A program made the position numbers and the translations under genes. A stretch of DNA of 64,000 nt from Poriferisodalis sp965116715 (GTDB lineage Bacteria; Actinomycetota; Acidimicrobiia; Acidimicrobiales; Poriferisodalaceae): assembly GCA_965116715.1 (NCBI GenBank), contig OZ220724.1, forward strand, positions 1,240,001 to 1,304,000, given 5' to 3'. The notes below the pieces were generated by a model. It saw nothing but the letters and a program-made list of their open reading frames with translations. It searched no databases and was not told where the DNA came from. Position 1 is the stretch's first letter; the number at the start of each line of letters is the position of its first letter. Shown in pieces: positions 8,615 to 15,340 of the stretch.

Positions 8615-8664
8615 AATACTCGGATCGCCGGTTCCGCATTGCGATGGACAGGTATCTGTTGGCC

Positions 8665-8756
8665 GGTTTCACGGAAGAAAACACAACAGTTTCACGGCAG
8701 TATTGGCTGCAGTTTCACGGCCAGACAGGCGACAGTTTCACGGCAGCACGCGATGT
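8665..8756 (+). repeat. Four iteron-like direct repeats, exact 23-bp period (core TTTCACGG)
   Basis: The core TTTCACGG occurs at 8667, 8690, 8713 and 8736, exactly 23 bp apart. The last three units share AGTTTCACGGC, and the rest of each unit is variable. The period is not a multiple of three, so the array is not a coding repeat. It lies between maoC and vapBC in otherwise non-coding DNA (8615-8863). It could be a cooperative operator, a replication-type iteron array, or the subterminal repeats of a decayed IS21-type element. Nothing nearby settles which. Confidence 0.75.
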
Positions 8757-8863
8757 CTCTGTTGCACGCGTGAGCGAGAGCCCCCGCTTCGCTGCCAGCA
8801 CGAGGTTCTGACTCACCGGTGACAGCTCAGGTCCCGGTCGCGCTGCATATATCTCTACACGGT

Positions 8864-8883
8864 GATACACCCATTGGTGTATC
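8864..8883. promoter_or_regulatory. vapBC operator, perfect inverted repeat overlapping the -10 box
   Basis: GATACACC and GGTGTATC are separated by CATT, giving 8-bp perfect arms. The right arm overlaps TATCGT (8880-8885), a -10 hexamer ending 6 bp before the vapB ATG. VapB-VapC complexes usually repress their own operon at such sites. Confidence 0.7.
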
Positions 8884-8891
8884 GTACGTGC

Positions 8892-9134
8892 ATGGGCCGG
8901 ACCAACATCGACATCGACGACAATCTGCTCGAACGGGCCATGCGCATGTACGCATTGCGCACCAAGCGCGAAGCGGTGCACTTGGCCCTCGAGCATCTGG
9001 TCGGCGGCGAGCCGATGAGCGTTGAGGAACAGCTGGAGATGGAGGGCATCGGCTGGGACGGCGACCTCGACGCCATGCGGGCCGGACGCTTCATGGACTG
9101 GGGACACAGCCAAGACGCCGATGCTGCTGCCTGA
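8892..9134 (+). CDS. vapB: VapB-type antitoxin
   Basis: This 80-aa antitoxin neutralises VapC and probably autorepresses the operon. Residues 1-40 (GRTNIDIDDNLLERAMRMYALRTKREAVHLALEHLV) have the ribbon-helix-helix pattern of the DUF2191/VapB family. The acidic, Trp-containing C-terminus (GIGWDGDLDAMR, FMDWGHS) is the likely toxin-binding arm. The ATG at 8892 is chosen because the -10 box ends 6 bp upstream and the family begins there; the 10 upstream codons run through the operator. It overlaps vapC by 14 bp. Confidence 0.85.
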   Translation: MGRTNIDIDDNLLERAMRMYALRTKREAVHLALEHLVGGEPMSVEEQLEMEGIGWDGDLDAMRAGRFMDWGHSQDADAAA

Positions 9135-9513
9135 CAGCTCGGCATGGATCGAGTTCCTGAAAGGCACCGGGTCCCCCGTTGCCCTCCGCCTGCGAAGAGC
9201 GATAGCAGCGGGGGAAACCGTGGTCATCGACCCAGTACTGCTCGAAGTGGTCGCCGGTGCCCGCGCCGAAGAACTCGGCCGCACGCGACGGCTGCTGATG
9301 TCGCAGCGCACGGTGCCGCTGGTTCCCCGGCGCGATTGGCTCGAGGCCGCGATGATCTACCAAGCGATGCGTCGTGACGGCATCACCATCCGGTCGCACA
9401 TCGACGTCCTGATCGCCGCCGCCGCCATCCGGCTCGATCTTGATGTCCTCCACAGCGACCGAGACTTCGACCGCATCGCCGAAAAAACCGCCCTGCGCAT
9501 CGCCTCGACCTGA
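9121..9513 (+). CDS. vapC: VapC-type PIN-domain ribonuclease toxin
   Basis: This 130-aa PIN-domain RNase is predicted to cut a specific RNA when freed from VapB. The acidic metal-binding residues are Asp5 (PDSSAW), Glu42 (VLLEVVAG), Asp95 (SHIDVLIAA) and Asp113 (HSDRDFDRIA), all intact. The ATG at 9121 lies inside the end of vapB, as expected for a translationally coupled TA pair. The module sits between the iteron-like array and a copied fragment of the downstream hydrolase gene. Confidence 0.88.
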   Translation: MLLPDSSAWIEFLKGTGSPVALRLRRAIAAGETVVIDPVLLEVVAGARAEELGRTRRLLMSQRTVPLVPRRDWLEAAMIYQAMRRDGITIRSHIDVLIAAAAIRLDLDVLHSDRDFDRIAEKTALRIAST

Positions 9514-9537
9514 CGCGCCTATGGCGTGCCCGGCGCA

Positions 9538-9579
9538 CTGGGCGGCGGCCCATTGCTCCGGCCAGCCGAGCAGGATGGG
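9538..9579 (-). pseudogene. Fragment copy of the 3' end of the alpha/beta hydrolase gene
   Basis: These 42 bp match 12364-12405 at 37 positions. The source is the C-terminal coding end (ILLGWLEHQAAAQYA) of the hydrolase at 12356-13120. Here the frame reads ILLGWPEQWAAAQ and is not attached to any gene. It is the second half of a duplicated maoC/hydrolase junction and shows where vapBC once entered. Confidence 0.7.
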
Positions 9580-9627
9580 ATAGCCGCTCCGCGGCTGACA
9601 AGTCTCCGAGTGTGCGCCAATTGCCCT

Positions 9628-9864
9628 GTGTTCGTGCTCTTGGACCGCATCACCGTTGATCCCCAACGCATGAGTGGCCGATCCTGCATCAGGGACTTGC
9701 GGGTGACGGTCGCCATGGTGCTCGAACAACTCGCCGCCGGCAGAGCCCACGCCGAACTGCTGGCTGACTATCCATACCTCGAAGCGGACGACATCAGCGC
9801 AGCACTCGAATTCGCCGCCGCTCGAGTAAGCGAGCGAGAACTCCCTGCGCCGCTGTCTGCGTGA
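9628..9864 (+). CDS. DUF433 family antitoxin-like protein
   Basis: This protein of about 78 aa matches the DUF433 pattern: DRITVDPQRMSGRSCIRDLRVTVAMVLEQLAAG, then ADYPYLEADDISAALEFAA. DUF433 proteins have a helix-turn-helix-like fold and usually pair with a DUF5615 PIN-like toxin. The reading frame is open from 9526, but the upstream codons overlap the hydrolase fragment and do not fit the family. GTG 9628 or GTG 9634 is the probable start. Its stop overlaps the GTG of the truncated DUF5615 partner (GTGA). Confidence 0.7.
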   Translation: MFVLLDRITVDPQRMSGRSCIRDLRVTVAMVLEQLAAGRAHAELLADYPYLEADDISAALEFAAARVSERELPAPLSA

Positions 9865-10085
9865 AGCTCCTCCTCGACGCAAACCTGTCCCCTCAGATTG
9901 TCGAAGTGCTACGCGCCGACGGCCATGAAGCTCTACATGACCGCATCGACCTGAGCTTCACTTGCGCCGGGCGGCTGCCAGCGCACCGCCGGGCCCTCTC
10001 GACGTCGGACTCACGGCCAGAACGCATCACTGCCCAGCGACGTTCCGTGCCCGCAGTCCCATCTGCGCTTCAACGAGTCTCGTAG
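9861..10085 (+). pseudogene. Truncated DUF5615 PIN-like toxin
   Basis: The first 28 residues (KLLLDANLSPQIVEVLRADGHEA) are a clear DUF5615 N-terminus with the metal-binding Asp in LLLDAN. The similarity ends at about 9945. The remaining frame is Arg/Ser-rich and unlike the family, which is normally about 110-120 aa. A deletion or frameshift has therefore removed the catalytic C-terminal half. DUF433 upstream is its expected antitoxin, so the pair is probably dead as a toxin system. Confidence 0.65.
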
Positions 10086-11434
10086 CGATGCTGGCCGATG
10101 TGTCCCCTTGGCAGCACGCAGCGTTTCCTGGAGCGAGCTCCGACGTGGCCACATGCGGCGCTGTGCGCGGGCCACGTGGACGCTTGCGGTGGAGGCTCAG
10201 GCGTGTAGATCGTTGCGTCACCGATGTCCGGAAGTCCGCCGTCGGGGGTCATACGGCGCAGCATGCCGACTACTTCGGGAACGGTGTACCGCCGGTTGCG
10301 CTGACCTCCGACGGCTCTGACGATGCCTGCATTCTCGAGTGCGGACAGCGCACCGCGTGCAGCCCTTTCTGTCACGTCGAGTCGCCGGGACACCATCTGC
10401 GCATCGAGGACCGGCATCGACGGGAGCACGTTCAGGAGCGCCGCCGCTGCGCTGTCGCGACGGAACTTCGCTGCTTTGTGCCATCCGGCGACCATGTCCT
10501 CGCCGGTGCCGACGATCGCTGCGGCTTGCCGGCCTGCCTGGTCGCATGCGTCGCTGAAAGCGATCAGCCAGTCGTGCATCGCGGCGCTGCGAGCCGCCAT
10601 GTCATTCGTGTCGCATACGACTCTTGTGGCGTTGAGCGCGTCGTGGTAGCCGGAAGTGTCGAGACTGAGCGCGGCACTGATCGGCACGACCGCACGGGTC
10701 AGCCCTGCTGCGTTGAAGACGGTGTGGATGAGCGCTCGGCCTGTGCGTCCGTTGCCGTCCTCGAAGGGGTGGATGGTTTCGAACTGGGCGTGAAGCACGG
10801 CGGCTTGCAGTACTGGCGGGTGGCCGGTGGTGTTGAGGTAGTCGACCAGATCGTTCAGGAGTTCCGGTACTTCCTCCGCGGCGGGCGGCACGAACGAGGC
10901 GTCGTCGACGAGGCAGTCGGGCGGACCGATCCAGCTCGGCTCGTCACGTAGGACGCCGCCGAGGTCGCGGTCCCGTGTTCCGTCGAACAGGCAACTGTGG
11001 ACGCCGAGGAGGTCTTCCAGTGTCGCTGTGTGTCCGGCGTGCATCTTCTGGCCGAGTTCTACTGCGGCCGTCACCTGTTTGGCGGCACCGAGTGTGAGGG
11101 CGTCGTTCTCGTCGGACACGGGCCGGCCGGCATGGTCCATGTAGCGTGCCCATTCGAGGCCCGGCTCGGTGGCGTCGACGCCTTCCATGATGCTCGACCG
11201 GATGCTCTCGTCGCGGGACATCATCCAGTTCGCGAGGCTGCCGCCGAGTGCTGTAAGGGGCAGTTCGGCGGCTGCGGTGAGCGCTCTGTCGGCGACAGTG
11301 ATCGCGTTCGCCGCGTCGGCGCTGAGGCTGAGTTCCCATCCCTTCAGCGGGTCCGGGGAGTAGGCACGGTAGGTTCTGAACCCGTATCCGGTTCGGCTGG
11401 CCATCCACCCTTCGGCGTCGACGTATCTGCCCAT
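10070..11434 (-). CDS. Fic family protein (class II, with N-terminal inhibitory motif)
   Basis: This is a 454-aa protein of the Fic AMP-transferase family. The catalytic loop HPFEDGNGRTGR (residues 222-233) is complete, and the preceding flap region contains AQFETI. An inhibitory-helix motif of the S/T-xxx-E-G type occurs at 80-85 (SSIMEG), placing it among N-terminally self-inhibited Fic proteins. After the Fic core, residues 330-400 look like a winged-helix DNA-binding segment (VSRRLDVTERAARGALSALE). The tail carries a Cys/His pair set (CGHVGARSRKRC). Promoter TAAAGT ends 6 bp before the ATG, and a direct repeat overlaps the -35 region. The target is unknown. Confidence 0.85.
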   Translation of the reverse strand: MGRYVDAEGWMASRTGYGFRTYRAYSPDPLKGWELSLSADAANAITVADRALTAAAELPLTALGGSLANWMMSRDESIRSSIMEGVDATEPGLEWARYMDHAGRPVSDENDALTLGAAKQVTAAVELGQKMHAGHTATLEDLLGVHSCLFDGTRDRDLGGVLRDEPSWIGPPDCLVDDASFVPPAAEEVPELLNDLVDYLNTTGHPPVLQAAVLHAQFETIHPFEDGNGRTGRALIHTVFNAAGLTRAVVPISAALSLDTSGYHDALNATRVVCDTNDMAARSAAMHDWLIAFSDACDQAGRQAAAIVGTGEDMVAGWHKAAKFRRDSAAAALLNVLPSMPVLDAQMVSRRLDVTERAARGALSALENAGIVRAVGGQRNRRYTVPEVVGMLRRMTPDGGLPDIGDATIYTPEPPPQASTWPAHSAACGHVGARSRKRCVLPRGHIGQHRYETR

Positions 11435-11440
11435 CCCGTC

Positions 11441-11446
11441 ACTTTA
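11441..11446 (-). promoter_or_regulatory. -10 element TAAAGT of fic
   Basis: On the minus strand the hexamer ends 6 bp before the fic ATG (11434), which suggests a leaderless mRNA. Direct repeat 11450-11470 lies where the -35 region would be. Confidence 0.5.
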
Positions 11447-11449
11447 TCT

Positions 11450-11521
11450 GGTCCTATGGGCTATTCGAGGGGTGCTAGCGCCGAGACAGCTCAGCTAAAC
11501 GGTCATATGGACTATTCAAGG
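11450..11521. repeat. Pair of 21-bp direct repeats upstream of fic
   Basis: 11450-11470 and 11501-11521 match at 18 of 21 positions (GGTCnTATGGnCTATTCnAGG), 51 bp apart. The first lies at the fic promoter. The second ends exactly where the truncated ATPase begins. They may be operators, or the substrates of the recombination that removed the ATPase N-terminus. Confidence 0.7.
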
Positions 11522-12225
11522 CGCCATTGTTGCGCAACGTCGGCAAGTCCACGCTCCTGCGCCGTGTTGCGGCCCAGACCGCCCAAGTGCTCAACATGTC
11601 CCGCGCAGGCGGCGAAATGGGGCTCGCCGCGACAACGGCAGCCGACTACATCAGGCTCTTCGAAGCCAGCTTCCTCGTCAGACTGCTCCCGGCCTGGGGC
11701 CGAACCTTGCGCGCTGCCAGCACGGCGCGTCCGAAGGCGCACTTGGTCGATTCGGGCGTTGCCGCACGACTGCTCCGCCTGCCCCCCGCGAGACTCGGCA
11801 GTCTTGAACCCACGGCGCTGCAGCAGTTCGGCCATCTGTTCGAGACGTTCGTTGTCGGCGAAGTGCTCAAGCAGGCGTCATGGCTCGAGCATCGACCGAA
11901 CGTCGGCCACTGGCGCAACCGCGACGGCATCGAAGTGGACCTCGTGCTCGAGAGCGGCTACGACGGCAGCATCGTCGGCGTGGAAATCAAGGCCGGCAGC
12001 CGGCTGCGGCCGGCCGACCGCCGCGGTCTCGAAGGGCTGCGACGGCCGGTCGGCGACCGCTTCACCGCCGGCGTGATCTTCCACACCGGGCCGTACTGCA
12101 GCCGGCTCGACGACAGCGGCCGGCTGATCGGCATGCCCGCCGACCGCCTCTGGACGCCCGATGCGTCGCGGCGCCATGCGCTCGAACGCCTCGAAGGCGC
12201 GGATGCGCCCGGGCCCAGTTCGTGA
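11522..12225 (+). pseudogene. 5'-truncated ATPase, DUF4143 C-terminal domain remnant
   Basis: About 230 residues match the C-terminal part of AAA_14/DUF4143 ATPases: TAQVLNMSRAGGEMGL, LFEASFLVRLLPAWGRTL, KAHLVDSGVAARLL, FETFVVGEVLKQ and a PD-(D/E)xK-like tail (DGIEVDLVLE...GVEIKAG). The N-terminal P-loop ATPase domain, normally some 180-200 aa, is absent. Homology starts abruptly at the end of the direct repeat at 11521, with no proper start codon or ribosome site. Confidence 0.75.
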
Positions 12226-12250
12226 CCCAGGTCGCCTTCGGAACCGTGTT

Positions 12251-12289
12251 CTGATTTGGTAGATCAGATTGACCTGATTTGGTAGATCA
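12251..12289 (+). repeat. Two 16-bp direct repeats with a 23-bp period
   Basis: CTGATTTGGTAGATCA occurs perfectly at 12251-12266 and 12274-12289. The 23-bp offset is the same period as the four-unit array at the other end of this island, though the sequence is different. The flanking 12226-12296 contains no gene. Confidence 0.75.
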
Positions 12290-12296
12290 ATGCCGG

Positions 12297-12359
12297 GTGC
12301 GCTCGGTGACGAACATGATGATCGCCCGCCGCGCCTCCGAGCCGAGCCCGACCGCTTAG
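12297..12359 (+). pseudogene. Stranded 3' end of a maoC gene
   Basis: The frame reads VRSVTNMMIARRASEPSPTA and stop. Its first 38 bp match the end of maoC (8573-8610) at 34 positions. The stop overlaps the hydrolase stop on the other strand. The ancestral arrangement was therefore convergent maoC and hydrolase genes with overlapping stops, now split by island 1. Confidence 0.75.
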
Positions 12360-13120
12360 GCGTACTGGGCGGCGGCTTGGTGCTCCAGCCAGCCGAGCAG
12401 GATGGCGACGGCTCGGGGATCGTGACGAATGCGGTGGTCGGCGCCGGTGATGAGGCGCAGTTCGGCACTCGGATGCCGTGACGCCAGATGCCGGGCCTCT
12501 TCGTAGGGCACTTGGCGGTCGTTGATGCCGTGCAAAATCAGCAGTGGGCGGTCGGCGAGTTGTTGCACTGCGTCCACCGCCCGGTTCTGCTTCAGCTCAC
12601 GGTTCCATGCGCCCGCTGAGCGCGGGAAGTTCTCAGACCTGATGACGCCGACATTGCGGCAGTGCTGCAGGAACGCCTTGGGGTCGCTTGCCCAGTCGTC
12701 AAAATCGGCACGAGGCGCCATTGCCGCCACGCCGCGCACGCGCGCATCGCGAGCCGCCGCCAGGATCGCGACCGAGCCGCCAGTGGTGGAGCCCACCAGC
12801 CACACGCCGCGGCAGCCGTCCTCGAGGACATGCTCGATGGAACGCCCGACGTCGTCGATCCAGCCGAGCAGAGAGAAATCGCCGTCCGACTCGCCGCAGC
12901 CCCGCATGCTGACCGCCAGCACGGTCCAGCCCTGCGCTTCGGCGATGCGCTCAGCGAACATCTGGTACGTGCGGTTGGGAATGCCGGGCCGCTGCTTGGA
13001 AGGAAACCCGTGGCACAGCACCACCGCCGGTCCGCTTCGGTTGGAGCGCGACGGCCGCACCATCAGCGCCGCCAGGTGCGGACTGCCGTCGATCGTGATC
13101 TCAGTGACGGTGGTGCTCAC
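12356..13120 (-). CDS. Alpha/beta hydrolase with atypical nucleophile elbow
   Basis: This is a 254-aa cytoplasmic alpha/beta-hydrolase-fold protein. It has the oxyanion-side LCHGFPSKQ, the AVSMRGCGESDGDF block, the elbow VGSTTGGS, the acid in ILHGINDRQVP, and the histidine in GADHRIR. The elbow at 110-114 reads G-S-T-T-G, so the canonical GxSxG nucleophile position holds Thr112 instead of Ser. It may be a poor or non-classical hydrolase, or Ser111 may substitute. The substrate is unknown. The gene forms the right border of accessory island 1, and part of its 3' end is copied at 9538. Confidence 0.8.
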   Translation of the reverse strand: MSTTVTEITIDGSPHLAALMVRPSRSNRSGPAVVLCHGFPSKQRPGIPNRTYQMFAERIAEAQGWTVLAVSMRGCGESDGDFSLLGWIDDVGRSIEHVLEDGCRGVWLVGSTTGGSVAILAAARDARVRGVAAMAPRADFDDWASDPKAFLQHCRNVGVIRSENFPRSAGAWNRELKQNRAVDAVQQLADRPLLILHGINDRQVPYEEARHLASRHPSAELRLITGADHRIRHDPRAVAILLGWLEHQAAAQYA

Positions 13121-13182
13121 TGCGCTGCTCGACGTCTTCAGCGGCGCCGGTGCAGCGCGGGAGCAGCCATCATTCGTGCCAT

Positions 13183-13404
13183 CTAGCGACAGAGCCGCGA
13201 CAGGCGGTAGCCGCGGTTGCGCGCCTCTGGCAGCTCGTCGGGGCCGAAGGTGGCATACGACTGCGCTGCCACGATGTCAGCGACGGCCGCCGCGAGCTGT
13301 TCGGCGACCGCAGGATCGTCCGATTCCAGCTCCATGTCGTAGACGACCTGGTTGCGCTTGTCACCGACGAATCGACAGCCGGCGAGCTCCCGGGGAATAT
13401 CCAT
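13183..13404 (-). CDS. Small conserved-looking hypothetical protein
   Basis: This 73-aa acidic protein has the ordered pattern IPRELAGCRFVGDKRNQVVYDMELES followed by an amphipathic helix (VAEQLAAAVADIVAAQ). No family is recognised. It is not antisense to any gene, and a compact fold is plausible. It lies in a minus-strand run between a membrane-anchored protein and the hydrolase. The ATG at 13404 lacks a strong ribosome site. Confidence 0.5.
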   Translation of the reverse strand: MDIPRELAGCRFVGDKRNQVVYDMELESDDPAVAEQLAAAVADIVAAQSYATFGPDELPEARNRGYRLSRLCR

Positions 13405-13432
13405 GGCTCACATTCTGCCGTCCGGCGCACGC

Positions 13433-13879
13433 TCAGCTGCCGTCGGGGTCCACGATGGCGAGCGCACCGATCAGGCGTAGGTATTCCAGGTGCGCATCGG
13501 CGACAGCGGTGACCTGCTCCAATGACACCTCAAGCCCGTCTCGGCGGACGCTGCGGTATAGATCCGCCGCAGAGGACTGGTCCTCGGTGACCGTCGTGCC
13601 CGCTGCGCCCTCGGCGTCAGGACCAGTGTCGTCTGGCGTTGCCGCGGGCGCGAACTGCAACTGGTTCAGGTGTGCCCGCAGGAGCGCTTCGAGCTCGCTG
13701 GGCTCCAGCGCCGCAGCAACGTCGAACGGCACGAGATCGGCGACGAATTCCGCCGCCTCGGCGAGGCGCCACACCGGCTCACGCCGCTGACGACCCAGCC
13801 GTTGCGCCTGCGCGCCCACCACGCCCGCGGCCACGACGAAGCCGATCACCAATGAGATGACGATGACCGCGACGATCAC
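13433..13879 (-). CDS. Membrane-anchored hypothetical protein
   Basis: This 148-aa protein starts at GTG with one N-terminal transmembrane helix (IVAVIVISLVIGFVVAAGVVGA), then a basic patch (RLGRQRRE) that would keep the rest cytoplasmic. The soluble part has two helical segments separated by a Thr/Asp-rich linker. No catalytic motif or known family is seen. It is followed by the 13404 gene in the same direction. Confidence 0.6.
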   Translation of the reverse strand: MIVAVIVISLVIGFVVAAGVVGAQAQRLGRQRREPVWRLAEAAEFVADLVPFDVAAALEPSELEALLRAHLNQLQFAPAATPDDTGPDAEGAAGTTVTEDQSSAADLYRSVRRDGLEVSLEQVTAVADAHLEYLRLIGALAIVDPDGS

Positions 13880-13948
13880 CGGTGCCTCCCCGGCGGCTCA
13901 GGAATCAAGCCGGCCGCGTTGCCGTGTGCCGATGTGCGTTGCCGAGAT

Positions 13949-15061
13949 CTACAGGCCGATGCGCTGGGCCAGCTGCTCGCGGTGGTAGGCGGGATCGCCG
14001 AAGATCAGCTCAGAGCTCTTCGCGCGCTTGAAGTACAGGTGCGCGGGGTGCTCCCACGTGAAGCCGATGCCGCCGTGAATCTGGATGTTCTCGGCTGCGC
14101 AGTGGAAGTACGCCTCCGAGCAGTAGGCCTTGGCCAGCGACGCCACCGACGGCAGCTCGTCGTTCATCTCCGACGCGCACCACGCCGCGTAGTAGGCGGC
14201 CGACTTGGCCGACTCGACTTCGAGCAGCATGTCGGCGCACTTGTGCTTGATGGCCTGGAACGAGCCGATCGGGCGGCCGAACTGCACGCGGTCCTTCGCG
14301 TACTGCACCGCCATGTCCAGCACGAACTGCGCGCCGCCGACCTGCTCGCTGGCCAGCGCCACTGCCGCCAGGTCGAGCACCTGGTCGATGTAGGCGAAGT
14401 TGTCGGTGTCGCACAGGTGCTTGGCAGGCGTGTTGTCGAACGTAATGCGGGCCTGCTTGCGAGTCTGGTCCATGGTGGCGAGGTTCTCGCGGCTGAGTCC
14501 GGCTGCATCGCCCTCGACGGTGAACAGGTGAATCCCGCCGTTGCAGCGCGCCGCAACGACGAACAGGTTGGCCGTGCCGCCGTCGGTCACGAACATCTTC
14601 TCGCCCGAGATGGTGGCCGAGTCGCCCGTGTCGGTGGCCTCGACCTCGACGCCCTCGGCATCCCAGCGGCCGCTGGCCTCCGCCAGTGCCAGGGTGGCGA
14701 TGATCTCGCCCGAGGCGATGCCTTCGAGCAGCTCTTCCTTGGCCTTCTCGTTGCCCGAGTGCAAGATGGCGTTGCCGGCCAGCACCACCGTGGAGAAGTA
14801 GGGCGAGCACAGCAGGCTGCGGCCCATCTCCTCGAGCACGATGCCGAGCTCCACGTAGCTGGCGCCCTGCCCGCCGTACTCCTCGGGAATGATCAGCGCC
14901 TGCAGGCCGAGCTGCTCGGCCATCTGGGACCACACGGCAGGGTCGTAGCCGTCGTCGGTTTCCATCAGTTCCCGAACGGTGGCCTCAGACGACTTGTCCT
15001 CCAGGAATGAGCGAACGAAGTTGCGGAGCTCTTCCTGCTCCTCGGTGAATGCAAAGTTCAC
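13949..15061 (-). CDS. Acyl-CoA dehydrogenase
   Basis: This FAD-dependent enzyme would oxidise an acyl-CoA to the enoyl-CoA. It has the N-terminal helical domain (FAFTEEQEELRNFVRSF), the LIIPEEYGGQGASYVELGIV block, the beta domain with ALAEASGRWD, and the C-terminal domain ending in IQIHGGIGFTWEHPAHLYFKRAK. The GTG at 15061 is chosen because GGAGGGG lies just upstream and the family begins there; a longer frame to 15265 is antisense noise. At 370 aa it is a normal length for the short-chain or actinobacterial FadE-like class. The chain specificity is not evident. Confidence 0.88.
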   Translation of the reverse strand: MNFAFTEEQEELRNFVRSFLEDKSSEATVRELMETDDGYDPAVWSQMAEQLGLQALIIPEEYGGQGASYVELGIVLEEMGRSLLCSPYFSTVVLAGNAILHSGNEKAKEELLEGIASGEIIATLALAEASGRWDAEGVEVEATDTGDSATISGEKMFVTDGGTANLFVVAARCNGGIHLFTVEGDAAGLSRENLATMDQTRKQARITFDNTPAKHLCDTDNFAYIDQVLDLAAVALASEQVGGAQFVLDMAVQYAKDRVQFGRPIGSFQAIKHKCADMLLEVESAKSAAYYAAWCASEMNDELPSVASLAKAYCSEAYFHCAAENIQIHGGIGFTWEHPAHLYFKRAKSSELIFGDPAYHREQLAQRIGL

Positions 15062-15340
15062 GGACACCCCTCCGGGCCGATCCAGCCTGAGCGCCTGTAC
15101 AGCACGGGCACCGGCGCAATAGTCAGGCGAAGTTCTATCACCCAGATGCAGAATCGGCTCATCCGCGGCGGATGGCTCTGCGTGGAACCTCGCGTGCGAG
15201 TCGGGCGTTAGCTTTCCTGACGGGCAGCCCCACCCGGGCACGCCGGTTCGACCCCCAACCGGCACCCGTCACCTTCGACCAAGGCAGTGAGGTCACCTCA
15301 TCCCGTCAACCAGCCACTCTCCCCAGCGAAACGGGCAGTC
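15062..15340. other. Divergent intergenic region, no gene
   Basis: This 279-bp stretch separates the acyl-CoA dehydrogenase and the sulfite-oxidase-like gene. It must hold both promoters, but no clear -10, operator or riboswitch fold is visible. Confidence 0.5.

Noticed and set aside
8665..8756. A CRISPR array
   Set aside because: The period is 23 bp with a conserved core of only 8-11 bp and spacers of about 12 bp, far from CRISPR dimensions; no cas genes are present.
9091..9882. A 263-codon minus-strand gene over vapC and DUF433
   Set aside because: It is antisense to recognised toxin-antitoxin genes and only resembles the hydrolase in the 14 residues of the copied fragment.
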